This document shows positions 33,890 to 41,419 of a stretch of DNA of 64,000 nucleotides, one piece after another. The stretch covers positions 7,287,001 through 7,351,000 of the forward strand of contig NZ_CP107902.1 of NCBI RefSeq assembly GCF_036013935.1, written 5' to 3'. Positions within the stretch are counted from its first letter, which is position 1. Each line of letters begins with the position of its first letter. A model generated the notes under the pieces. The model did no database searches. It saw only the letters and a list, made by a program, of their open reading frames with translations, and was not told the DNA's origin. This DNA is from Streptomyces sp. NBC_00461. GTDB lineage: Bacteria; Actinomycetota; Actinomycetes; Streptomycetales; Streptomycetaceae. Both the position numbers and the translations under genes were made by a program.

Positions 33890-34644
33890 CCGATCTGTCG
33901 GGCCTCAGGGCCGTCGTCACCGGGGGCGCGTCCGGCATCGGGCTCGCCACGGCCCGCGCACTGGCGGAGCGGGGCGCGGCGGTGGCCGTGCTCGACCTCG
34001 ATCCGGGCGCGGTCCCCGAACCGCTGCTCGGCTTCCGGGCCGACGTCACGGACGACGCCTCGGTGCGCGCCGCCGTGGAACAGGCCGCCGAACGGTTCGG
34101 CGGTCTGGACATCGTCGTGAACAACGCCGGTATCGGCGCCATCGGAACCATCGAGGACAACCCGGACGAGGACTGGCACCGGGTCCTGGACGTCAACGTC
34201 CTCGGTGTCGTACGCACCACCCGTGCCGCGCTGCCGTATCTGCGGCGTTCGTCCCATGCGGCGGTCGTCAACACCTGCTCGATCGGCGCCACCGCGGGCC
34301 TGCCCCAGCGCGCCCTGTACTGCGCCAGCAAGGGCGCGGTCCTCTCGTTGACCCTCGCCATGGCCGCCGACCACGTCCGCGAGGGCATCCGGGTCAACTG
34401 CGTCAACCCCGGCACCGCCGACACCCCGTGGGTCGGCCGGCTCCTCGACGCCGCGGACGACCCCGAGGCCGAGCGCGCGGCACTCAACGCCCGGCAGCCC
34501 TCGGGGCGCCTGGTCACCGCTGACGAGGTCGCCGCGGCCATCGTCTACCTGGCGAGTCCGGCCGCCGCGTCCGTCACCGGCACCTCGCTCGCGGTGGACG
34601 GCGGTATGCAGGGGCTGAGGCTGCGCCCGGTGGACCGGTCATGA
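33886..34644 (+). CDS. Short-chain dehydrogenase, probable 2-keto-3-deoxy-L-fuconate dehydrogenase
   Basis: A 252-residue classical SDR: cofactor motif [23 protein letters not shown] at [15 protein letters not shown], catalytic Ser-Tyr-Lys ([20 protein letters not shown] followed by K), and the C-terminal [11 protein letters not shown]. Asp after the second beta-strand (VLDLD) favours NAD. It overlaps the dehydratase stop by 4 nt. By order it oxidises 2-keto-3-deoxy-L-fuconate at C4; L-fucose dehydrogenase activity is the alternative. Confidence 0.85.
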   Translation: MTDLSGLRAVVTGGASGIGLATARALAERGAAVAVLDLDPGAVPEPLLGFRADVTDDASVRAAVEQAAERFGGLDIVVNNAGIGAIGTIEDNPDEDWHRVLDVNVLGVVRTTRAALPYLRRSSHAAVVNTCSIGATAGLPQRALYCASKGAVLSLTLAMAADHVREGIRVNCVNPGTADTPWVGRLLDAADDPEAERAALNARQPSGRLVTADEVAAAIVYLASPAAASVTGTSLAVDGGMQGLRLRPVDRS

Positions 34645-35687
34645 GGACCACCACGCTGGGCGGCGGCGCGGTACCGGTCACGGAGCTGTCGCTGGGCTGC
34701 GCCGCCCTCGGCAACCTCTTCCACCCGGTCACCGACGAGGCCGCCCGTGCGACGGTGGACGCGGCCTGGGACGCCGGCATCCGCACGTTCGACACCGCGC
34801 CCCACTACGGTCTCGGCCTGTCGGAGCGGCGGCTCGGGGCCGCGCTGCGCGAACGCCCCCGTGACGCCTACACCCTCTCCACCAAGGTGGGCCGGCTTCT
34901 CGTGCCGGACCCGGAGGGCGGCGCCGGCGACGACCTCGCCGATGGCTTCGCCGTCCCGGCCACCCACCGCCGCGTCTGGGACTTCAGCGCCGACGGGGTG
35001 CTGCGCTCCCTGGAGGCGAGTCTGGAACGCCTCGGCGTCGACCGCGTCGACGTGGCCCTGCTGCACGACCCGGACGACCACGCCGACCAGGCGTTGCGCG
35101 AGGCGTACCCGGCGCTGGAGCGGCTGCGCGCCGAAGGCGTGATCGGGGCGATCGGCGTCGGGATGAACCAGTGCGCGCTGCCCACCCGGTTCCTGCGCGA
35201 GACCGACATCGACGTGGTGCTGCTCGCCGGCCGCTACACCCTTCTCGAACAGGACGGGCTGAGCGAACTGCTCCCGGAGGCGGCCGCCCGCGGCCGCAGT
35301 GTCGTCATCGGCGGGGTGTTCAACTCCGGGCTGCTCACCGCGCCCCGGCCCGGCGCCACGTACGACTACGCACCCGCTCCGCAGCCGGTGCTCGACCGGG
35401 CGCTGCGGCTGCTGGAGGTCTCCGAACGCCACGGTGTGCCGCTGCGGGCCGCCGCGCTGCGCTTCCCCTTCGGCCATCCCGCGGTGGCGAGCGTCCTGAC
35501 CGGCGCGCGGTCGCCGCAGGAGGTGCGCGACACGGTGGAGCAGCTGCGACGCCCCATCCCGCAGGCCCTGTGGGACGAGCTGCGCGCCGAGGGCCTGCTG
35601 GACCCGGACACCCCCGTCCCGCAGGCCGCATGGACCGGTCAGGCCGTGCCGGCCGGGGAGGCCGCGCAGACGAGGGAGCCGTCATGA
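34641..35687 (+). CDS. Aldo/keto reductase, probable L-fucose dehydrogenase
   Basis: A 348-residue AKR of the D-threo-aldose 1-dehydrogenase type, which oxidises L-fucose to L-fucono-lactone with NAD(P). Visible residues are Asp in TFDTAPHYGLGLSERRLGAA (Tyr follows in the same motif), Lys in YTLSTKVGRLL, and His in VDVALLHDPDDHADQ. Overlap with the SDR gene is 4 nt. Family assignment is firm; substrate is inferred from the operon. Confidence 0.85.
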   Translation: MRTTTLGGGAVPVTELSLGCAALGNLFHPVTDEAARATVDAAWDAGIRTFDTAPHYGLGLSERRLGAALRERPRDAYTLSTKVGRLLVPDPEGGAGDDLADGFAVPATHRRVWDFSADGVLRSLEASLERLGVDRVDVALLHDPDDHADQALREAYPALERLRAEGVIGAIGVGMNQCALPTRFLRETDIDVVLLAGRYTLLEQDGLSELLPEAAARGRSVVIGGVFNSGLLTAPRPGATYDYAPAPQPVLDRALRLLEVSERHGVPLRAAALRFPFGHPAVASVLTGARSPQEVRDTVEQLRRPIPQALWDELRAEGLLDPDTPVPQAAWTGQAVPAGEAAQTREPS

Positions 35688-35995
35688 GGGTCGCCCTGCA
35701 CACCAGGGTCCGCGCCGACCGCGTCGAGGAGTACGACGCCGCGCACCGCGAAGTGCCCGAGGAGCTGACCGCCGCCATCCGCGCCGCGGGGGTGAGCGAG
35801 TGGACGATCTGGCGAAGCGGCACCGACCTCTTCCACCTGCTGGAGGTCGCGGACTACCCGGCGATGATCGCGGAACTGGACAAGCTGCCCGTCAACATCG
35901 CCTGGCAGGCGCGGATGGCCGAACTCCTCGACGTCGTCCACGACTACTCCGCGCGGGGCGCGGACGCCTCGCTGCCGGTGGTGTGGAAGCTGTAA
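35684..35995 (+). CDS. L-rhamnose mutarotase-family protein, probable L-fucose mutarotase
   Basis: A 103-residue dimeric alpha/beta-barrel of the RhaM family. Motifs are VALHTRVRADRVEEYDAAHR with the catalytic His region, WTIWRSGTDLFHLLEVADYP and NIAWQARMAELLDVVHDYS. It accelerates anomer exchange of 6-deoxy-hexoses. ATG 35684 overlaps the previous stop. In this operon the substrate should be L-fucose, although the family name is rhamnose mutarotase. Confidence 0.88.
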   Translation: MRVALHTRVRADRVEEYDAAHREVPEELTAAIRAAGVSEWTIWRSGTDLFHLLEVADYPAMIAELDKLPVNIAWQARMAELLDVVHDYSARGADASLPVVWKL

Positions 35996-36235
35996 CCGGA
36001 GCAGCCGGTCCTGACGCCGGCTCAGGCGCCTTGAGCCGCCGTACGGTCCGGCGGCGCCTCGCACGGGCGGTACGCGCCCGTGCGAAGCCATGTCCGCCAC
36101 CTACCGACGGCTGCGATAGATCCCATCTATTTTTCGTCGCCATCTTCGTCTGAGGGGTGCGGGCAGGGTATTTCTCTGTAATTTCCTTGATTCTGCCCCC
36201 GGCTCTAGACAAGACATAGAAGCGTGTCACTTAAT

Positions 36236-36246
36236 ACATCCGATGT
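36236..36246. promoter_or_regulatory. Operator before the fucosidase gene
   Basis: Palindrome-like ACATCCGATGT within TAATACATCCGATGTCCGAG, 118 bp before the fucosidase start. It shares its core with the sites at 31490 and 31549, which puts the secreted enzyme in the same regulon. The rest of 35996-36363 holds no gene; AT-rich sequence at 36120-36190 may contain the promoter. Confidence 0.6.
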
Positions 36247-36363
36247 CCGAGTGAGTAGCTCTGGCCTCAAGCGGACGCGAGCCGCGTACCCGCCGCCTGG
36301 TCTGCGCCACGGACGAACAGTTGCAGACATGTCTGTGTCCTTCACCCCTCCTGGAGCCGCACG

Positions 36364-38160
36364 ATGTCCTCCGCTCACCTCAGCAGACGCTCCCTCATCA
36401 AGGCCGCCGCCCTCGCCGGCGGTACCGTGGCGTTCGGGCTGCCGCAGGCACTGTGGGCCACCCCCGCCGAGGCGTACTCGGTCTCCTCGAAGATGGACTG
36501 GTGGTACCAGGCCCGGTTCGGGATGTTCATCCACTTCGGGTCCTACTCCTACCTCGGCCACGGGGAGTGGGCCTTCAGCGCCGAGAACTGGACCAAGGCC
36601 AACTACCAGTCCCAGGTGACCTCCCAGTTCAACCCCTCCAGCTTCAACGCCGCCACCATCGCCGAACTGGCCAAGAACGCCGGCATGAAGTACCTGGTGA
36701 TCACCGCCAAGCACCACGAGGGCTTCGCGATGTGGGACTCCAACGTCGCAAGCTTCACCGACACCACGGGTACCAAGCAGTACAACCTGCACGACTACAA
36801 CGGCTTCCAGCCCGACCTGCTCGCCCAGCTGAAGACCGAGTGCGAGAGCCGCGGCGTCAAGTTCGGGATCTACTACTCGATCCTGGACTGGAACCACCCC
36901 TCGCAGACCTGCGACAACAACACCCTGTACTCCGACATGGCCTCGCAGGCCGCTCGCACCGGCTACATCAACGACATGAAGGCCCAGCTGCAGGAGATCC
37001 TGGACCGCTACGACCCGGCCATCCTGTGGTTCGACGGCGACTGGTGCGGCAACCCCGTGCCCCCCACGCTCACCGACTGGTGGACCCAGGCCGACGGCCA
37101 GGACCTGTACAACTGGCTGATCGCCCGCAAGCCCAACCTCGTCGTCAACGAGCGGGTCAAGCGCGACCTCGGCATGGGTGACTTCGCCTGCCCGGAGCAG
37201 ACCGTGCCCGCCGCGCCGCTGGACCGGCCCTGGGAGACCTGCGCCACCATGAACGGCGCCTGGGGATACACCAGTTGGGCGGAGAACTCCTACCGCCCCG
37301 TGTCGACCATCATCCAGGAGATGGTCACGGTCGTCTCCCGCGACGGCAACTACCTGCTCAACATCGGCCCCAAGGGCGACGGCACCGTGACCCCGGGAGC
37401 CGTGAACGTCCTGGGCGGCCTGGCGTCCTGGATGGCCACCTACTCCGACAGCATCTACGGCACCAGCGGCAGCCCCTTCGCCACCGAACCCTCCTGGGGG
37501 AAGATCACCAAGAAGAGCGGCAAGCTCTTCGCGCACGTCCTGACCTGGCCCACGAACGGCACGCTGCAGATCCCGGCCGTCTACAACACCATCAACCGCG
37601 TCTACCTGATGAACAACCCCTCCACGTCGCTCTCCTACACCGTCAGCGGCGGCACCATCAACGTCGCCGTGCCGGCCACCGCGCCGAACGCGAGCGACTC
37701 GGTGGTCTGCGTGGAGGTCAACGGCATGCCGGCCGTCCTCGCCGACGGCGTCTACCGCCTGGTCAGCGCCCGCAGCGGCAAGGCCCTCGACAACGGCAAC
37801 GTCACCAACGACGGCGCCCAGGTCATCCAGTGGACCCAGAACGGCGGCTCCCCGCAGCAGTGGACGGTCACCAGCCTGGAGCACGGCTACTACAAGCTGG
37901 TCAGCGTGCGCAGCGGAAAGGCCCTGGACGACGACGGCGTCACCAGCGACGGCGCGGCGATCGTGCAGCGGAGCGACAACGGCGGCAAGCAGCAGCAGTG
38001 GGCCGTCACCGCGCTGGGCAACGGCGCGTACCGGCTCGTCAACCGGCACAGCGGAAAGGTGCTGGACAACGGCAACGTCGACGGGGACGGGGCCACGGTC
38101 ATCCAGTGGACCGCCAACGGCGGCTCCCCGCAGCAGTGGAACGCGACGAAGATCGGATGA
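36364..38160 (+). CDS. Secreted GH29 alpha-L-fucosidase with ricin-type lectin domain
   Basis: A 598-residue extracellular glycosidase releasing terminal L-fucose. The N-terminal Tat signal (SRRSLIKAAALAGGTVAFGL) ends near ATPAEA. The GH29 barrel (about residues 45-380) shows WWYQARFGMFIHFGSYSYLG, KYLVITAKHHEGFAMWDS and the nucleophile region PAILWFDGDWCGN. The last 130 residues form a RICIN_B beta-trefoil with repeated QW motifs (QWTQNGGSPQQW, QRSDNGGKQQQW, QWTANGGSPQQW). ATG 36364 follows GGAG. It supplies fucose for the importer and pathway upstream. Confidence 0.92.
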   Translation: MSSAHLSRRSLIKAAALAGGTVAFGLPQALWATPAEAYSVSSKMDWWYQARFGMFIHFGSYSYLGHGEWAFSAENWTKANYQSQVTSQFNPSSFNAATIAELAKNAGMKYLVITAKHHEGFAMWDSNVASFTDTTGTKQYNLHDYNGFQPDLLAQLKTECESRGVKFGIYYSILDWNHPSQTCDNNTLYSDMASQAARTGYINDMKAQLQEILDRYDPAILWFDGDWCGNPVPPTLTDWWTQADGQDLYNWLIARKPNLVVNERVKRDLGMGDFACPEQTVPAAPLDRPWETCATMNGAWGYTSWAENSYRPVSTIIQEMVTVVSRDGNYLLNIGPKGDGTVTPGAVNVLGGLASWMATYSDSIYGTSGSPFATEPSWGKITKKSGKLFAHVLTWPTNGTLQIPAVYNTINRVYLMNNPSTSLSYTVSGGTINVAVPATAPNASDSVVCVEVNGMPAVLADGVYRLVSARSGKALDNGNVTNDGAQVIQWTQNGGSPQQWTVTSLEHGYYKLVSVRSGKALDDDGVTSDGAAIVQRSDNGGKQQQWAVTALGNGAYRLVNRHSGKVLDNGNVDGDGATVIQWTANGGSPQQWNATKIG

Positions 38161-38164
38161 GCGC

Positions 38165-38200
38165 AGCCGGGGGGCGCGCCCTGCGGGCCGCCCCCCGGCT
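38165..38200. terminator. Terminator between fucosidase and pucR
   Basis: A 12-bp G/C stem (38165-38176 with 38189-38200) and a 12-nt loop between the convergent gene ends. Confidence 0.75.
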
Positions 38201-39874
38201 CTACGTACCCTGACCGCCGTCCGCGCGGAATCTGAGGACGTCGAGTGCGGTGAGGGCCACATGCAGTTCCGTGCGGTTCTCGCCGGATTCGAGGTCGCAG
38301 TCCACAAGGCGCTCGATGGTGCGCAGGCGTTGGTAGACGGTCTCCCGCGACAGCCCGCCCCGGCGCGCGGCCGTGGTCTTGTTGCCTGCCGCGTCCAGAT
38401 AGAGGCGCAGGGTCGTCAGCAGCTCGCTGCCGTGCCGGGAGTCGTGGTCGATGAGGCGGCCGAGCCGTCGCTCGGCATAGTCCTGGATACGGGTGTCCTC
38501 ACGGAGTGCGTACAGCAGGCGCCGCAGGCCGATGTCGGACAGCTCGTGGAAGGAGCGGTCCGGAGGGAGGGGCTGGCCGGGTGGGGTGGCCTCGGCGACG
38601 CGGGCCGCCTCGTGGAAGGAGCGGGCGCTGTCCCGGAGGTCCGTGACCTCCGAGCCGACGGTCACGATCGCCTGTGATGCCAGGGCACGCGTGGAGCCGC
38701 CCACCTGTTCGACGGCGGGCCGCCACGGCTGGGTGGGACGCAGGGCCAGCAGGACACCGAGACGGCCCGGAGCCAGCTCGCCGACGAGCGCCTGAGCCCC
38801 CGCCGCCTGGAGCTCCTGGGAAAGACGGCCCTCCAGCACCGCGCTCTCGTCCGCCGTGGGGAGGCCGACGAGGATGGCGCGGTACCGCCTGTCTTCGGTG
38901 GGCAGGCCCAGTGCGGCAATGCGGGCCTGGGCGTCCCCGGGTGAGCGGTGGCGCTGGCCCGCCAGGTCCTGCAAGGCGTTTCGGTGCGCTGTGCGTTCCC
39001 AGGGCGTGGAGTGAATGAGGCGGGCCACGGTCAGGGCCATCGCCGTCCTCTCCAGCACCGTGACGGGCTCCGGCGCGAAGGCCTGCCCGTCGGCTCCTGG
39101 GGCCGGGAGCATGACCACCCGGCCCCAGCGCTCGCCCTGGTACTCCACGGGAGCGACGAGCCGGCCGGCCGTGCCGCTTCCGCCGGCTCCGAACGGGATC
39201 TCCCGGGAGCGCTCCTCCCAGTCGCAGAGTGCCTCTTCCACCGTGATGCCGGAGGGCTCGCACATCAGGGCCTGGTGCATCAGGTTTTCCAGGACGACGG
39301 TGTGGCCGCTCATCTCGGCCGCCGCGCGCACCACCTCCTCCGGGCCCGCCCCGCGCAAGGTCAGGGCGGTGAATGCCTCGTGGATCCGCTGGGTCCGGCG
39401 CATCGCCTCGGCCTGGTTGCCGAGGATGAGGCTGTGGACGACCTGAGTGACCTCAAGGAAGTTGACGTCCTTGGCGAGGGTGATCAGCGGGAGGCCGCGC
39501 GCGTGGCAGGCGTGCACGAGCGCGTCCGGCGGGCGGTGGTAGCGCCGTACGAGTTCGATCACCAGGGCCGCCGCCGGTACGTCGGCGAGTTCGTCGACGT
39601 ACCGGCGCACGCCCGCGGTGTCGTCGGGCAGGGGCATGCCGGTGGTCAGGACGAGTTCGCCGCCCTTGAGGAAGGAGGCGGGGTCCGTCAGCTCGGTGAT
39701 GTGGACCCAGCGCACCGGCCGGTCGAGGTGGGCGACGCCGGTGACCACGTGCGGCTGTCCGGCGGCCAGGACGGGAAGGGCGAGCACATCGGCGACGGTC
39801 GGCGGGTGGCCCGCGGTGGCCGCGGCGAGGCCGTCCGTCAGCGCTGGATGAGCCGTAGTGCGGTGGTCGTTCAC
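38201..39874 (-). CDS. PucR-family transcriptional regulator
   Basis: A 557-residue regulator. It has an N-terminal PucR domain (TVADVLALPVLAAGQPHVVT, WVHITELTDPASFLKGGELV), a central GGDEF-like region and a C-terminal PucR helix-turn-helix (LLTTLRLYLDAAGNKTTAAR, GGLSRETVYQRLRTIERLV). The GTG at 39874 follows GGAG. It is divergent from the gabT operon with a 276-bp gap. PucR proteins control purine, GABA or polyamine catabolism in actinobacteria, so it is the likely regulator of the gabT operon. I see no clear operator in the gap. Confidence 0.9.
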   Translation of the reverse strand: MNDHRTTAHPALTDGLAAATAGHPPTVADVLALPVLAAGQPHVVTGVAHLDRPVRWVHITELTDPASFLKGGELVLTTGMPLPDDTAGVRRYVDELADVPAAALVIELVRRYHRPPDALVHACHARGLPLITLAKDVNFLEVTQVVHSLILGNQAEAMRRTQRIHEAFTALTLRGAGPEEVVRAAAEMSGHTVVLENLMHQALMCEPSGITVEEALCDWEERSREIPFGAGGSGTAGRLVAPVEYQGERWGRVVMLPAPGADGQAFAPEPVTVLERTAMALTVARLIHSTPWERTAHRNALQDLAGQRHRSPGDAQARIAALGLPTEDRRYRAILVGLPTADESAVLEGRLSQELQAAGAQALVGELAPGRLGVLLALRPTQPWRPAVEQVGGSTRALASQAIVTVGSEVTDLRDSARSFHEAARVAEATPPGQPLPPDRSFHELSDIGLRRLLYALREDTRIQDYAERRLGRLIDHDSRHGSELLTTLRLYLDAAGNKTTAARRGGLSRETVYQRLRTIERLVDCDLESGENRTELHVALTALDVLRFRADGGQGT

Positions 39875-40150
39875 GGTGTCTCCAGGGGCCCTGCTCGCGC
39901 GGAGCCGCGAGTTCGGGGGACTGCCCGGTCACTCTGACAAGCGCCGCTGACCTGCGCAAGAGGCAGACCGCGGTGGCTGCCGCGGCGAAGAGCGACGGCT
40001 GCCGTGCCGCGAGGTTGACACAACGTCCGGACGCGGTGCCCTGGCTGGACACATCACGCGTTGTGGTGCTCGGGCCCGCTCGGGATGCTCGGTGTGTCGG
40101 AGCGCACCACGCAGGTCGCGCGACCCATGACACACGGCCGGGAGACGAAC

Positions 40151-41419
40151 ATGACCGCACTGTCGCCGCACCTTCGCCAGGCCACGCCCGTCGTGGCGGT
40201 CAGGGGCGAGGGCGTCCATCTCCACGGCGAGGACGGCCGCCGCTATCTCGACTTCACCGCCGGTATCGGTGTCACCAGTACCGGCCACTGCCACCCCAGG
40301 GTCGTCGCGGCGGCGCAGGAGCAGGTCGGCACGCTCGTCCACGGCCAGTACACGACGGTCATGCACCAGCCGCTGCGGCAGCTCGTCGACAAGCTGGGCG
40401 AGGTGCTGCCGGCGGGCCTGGACAGCCTGTTCTTCACCAACTCCGGCAGCGAGGCCGTCGAGGCCGCACTGCGGCTGGCCCGCCAGGCCACCGGCCGGCC
40501 GAACGTCCTGGTGTGCCACGGCGGCTTCCACGGCCGTACCGTCGCCGCCGCCTCCATGACCACCTCCGGCACCCGTTTCCGCTCCGGCTTCTCCCCGCTG
40601 ATGAGCGGCGTGGTCGTCACCCCCTTCCCGACGGCCTACCGCTACGGCTGGGACGAGGAGACCGCGACCCGATTCGCCCTGAGGGAACTCGACTACACGC
40701 TCCAGACGATCTCCTCGCCCGCCGACACGGCCGCGGTCATCGTCGAACCGGTCCTCGGCGAGGGCGGCTACGTCCCCGCGACCCGTGCCTTCATGGAGGG
40801 GCTGCGGGAGCGCGCCGACCGGCACGGCTTCCTGTTGATCCTGGACGAGGTACAGACGGGCGTCGGCCGCACCGGCCGCTTCTGGGGCCACGACCACTTC
40901 GGCGTCACCCCCGACATCCTCGTCACCGCAAAGGGCCTGGCCAGCGGCTTCCCGCTGTCCGGCATCGCGGCCTCCGAGGAACTGATGACCAAGGCGTGGC
41001 CCGGCTCGCAGGGCGGCACCTACGGCGCCAACGCCGTCGCCTGCGCGGCGGCCTGCGCCACCCTCGACGTCGTACGCGACGAGAAGCTCGTGGAGAACGC
41101 CGAGGCGATGGGCAAGCGGCTGCGGCAGGGATTGGAGGCGGTGGCCGACCGGACGCCGGGCATCGGCGACGTGCGCGGTCTCGGGCTCATGCTGGCCAGC
41201 GAGTTCGTCACCGAGGACGGCAGCCCCGACCCCGAGACCGCCGCCCGCGTCCAGCGCGCCGCCATCGACGAGGGCCTGCTCCTGCTGCTGTGCGGGGCCT
41301 GGAACCAGGTCGTACGGATGATTCCCGCGCTCGTGATCGACGAGACGGCCGTGGACGAGGGCCTCCAGGCCTGGGCGACCGCGGTCGAGGTCGGCACATC
41401 GGGAGCGGCAGGGCGATGA
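40151..41419 (+). CDS. gabT: 4-aminobutyrate aminotransferase
   Basis: A 422-residue class III PLP aminotransferase. Motifs are YLDFTAGIGVTSTGHCHPRV, the PLP phosphate site FFTNSGSEAVEAALRLARQ, HGGFHGRTVAA, the Asp in LILDEVQTGVGRTGRFW and the PLP Lys in ILVTAKGLASGFPLSGIAA. It transfers the omega-amino group of GABA (or a related omega-amino acid) to 2-oxoglutarate, giving succinate semialdehyde. ATG 40151 follows GGGAGA; an upstream in-frame ATG at 40127 is less likely. It overlaps the next gene by 4 nt. Confidence 0.88.
   Translation: MTALSPHLRQATPVVAVRGEGVHLHGEDGRRYLDFTAGIGVTSTGHCHPRVVAAAQEQVGTLVHGQYTTVMHQPLRQLVDKLGEVLPAGLDSLFFTNSGSEAVEAALRLARQATGRPNVLVCHGGFHGRTVAAASMTTSGTRFRSGFSPLMSGVVVTPFPTAYRYGWDEETATRFALRELDYTLQTISSPADTAAVIVEPVLGEGGYVPATRAFMEGLRERADRHGFLLILDEVQTGVGRTGRFWGHDHFGVTPDILVTAKGLASGFPLSGIAASEELMTKAWPGSQGGTYGANAVACAAACATLDVVRDEKLVENAEAMGKRLRQGLEAVADRTPGIGDVRGLGLMLASEFVTEDGSPDPETAARVQRAAIDEGLLLLLCGAWNQVVRMIPALVIDETAVDEGLQAWATAVEVGTSGAAGR

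Noticed and set aside
36236..36246. Rhamnose, rather than fucose, locus
   Set aside because: The mutarotase family name suggests rhamnose, but the L-fuconate dehydratase and GH29 fucosidase point to fucose.
39973..41415. Long plus-strand extension upstream of the 966-residue dehydrogenase
   Set aside because: It overlaps gabT in another frame with Arg/Gly-rich nonsense; the dehydrogenase starts at 41416.
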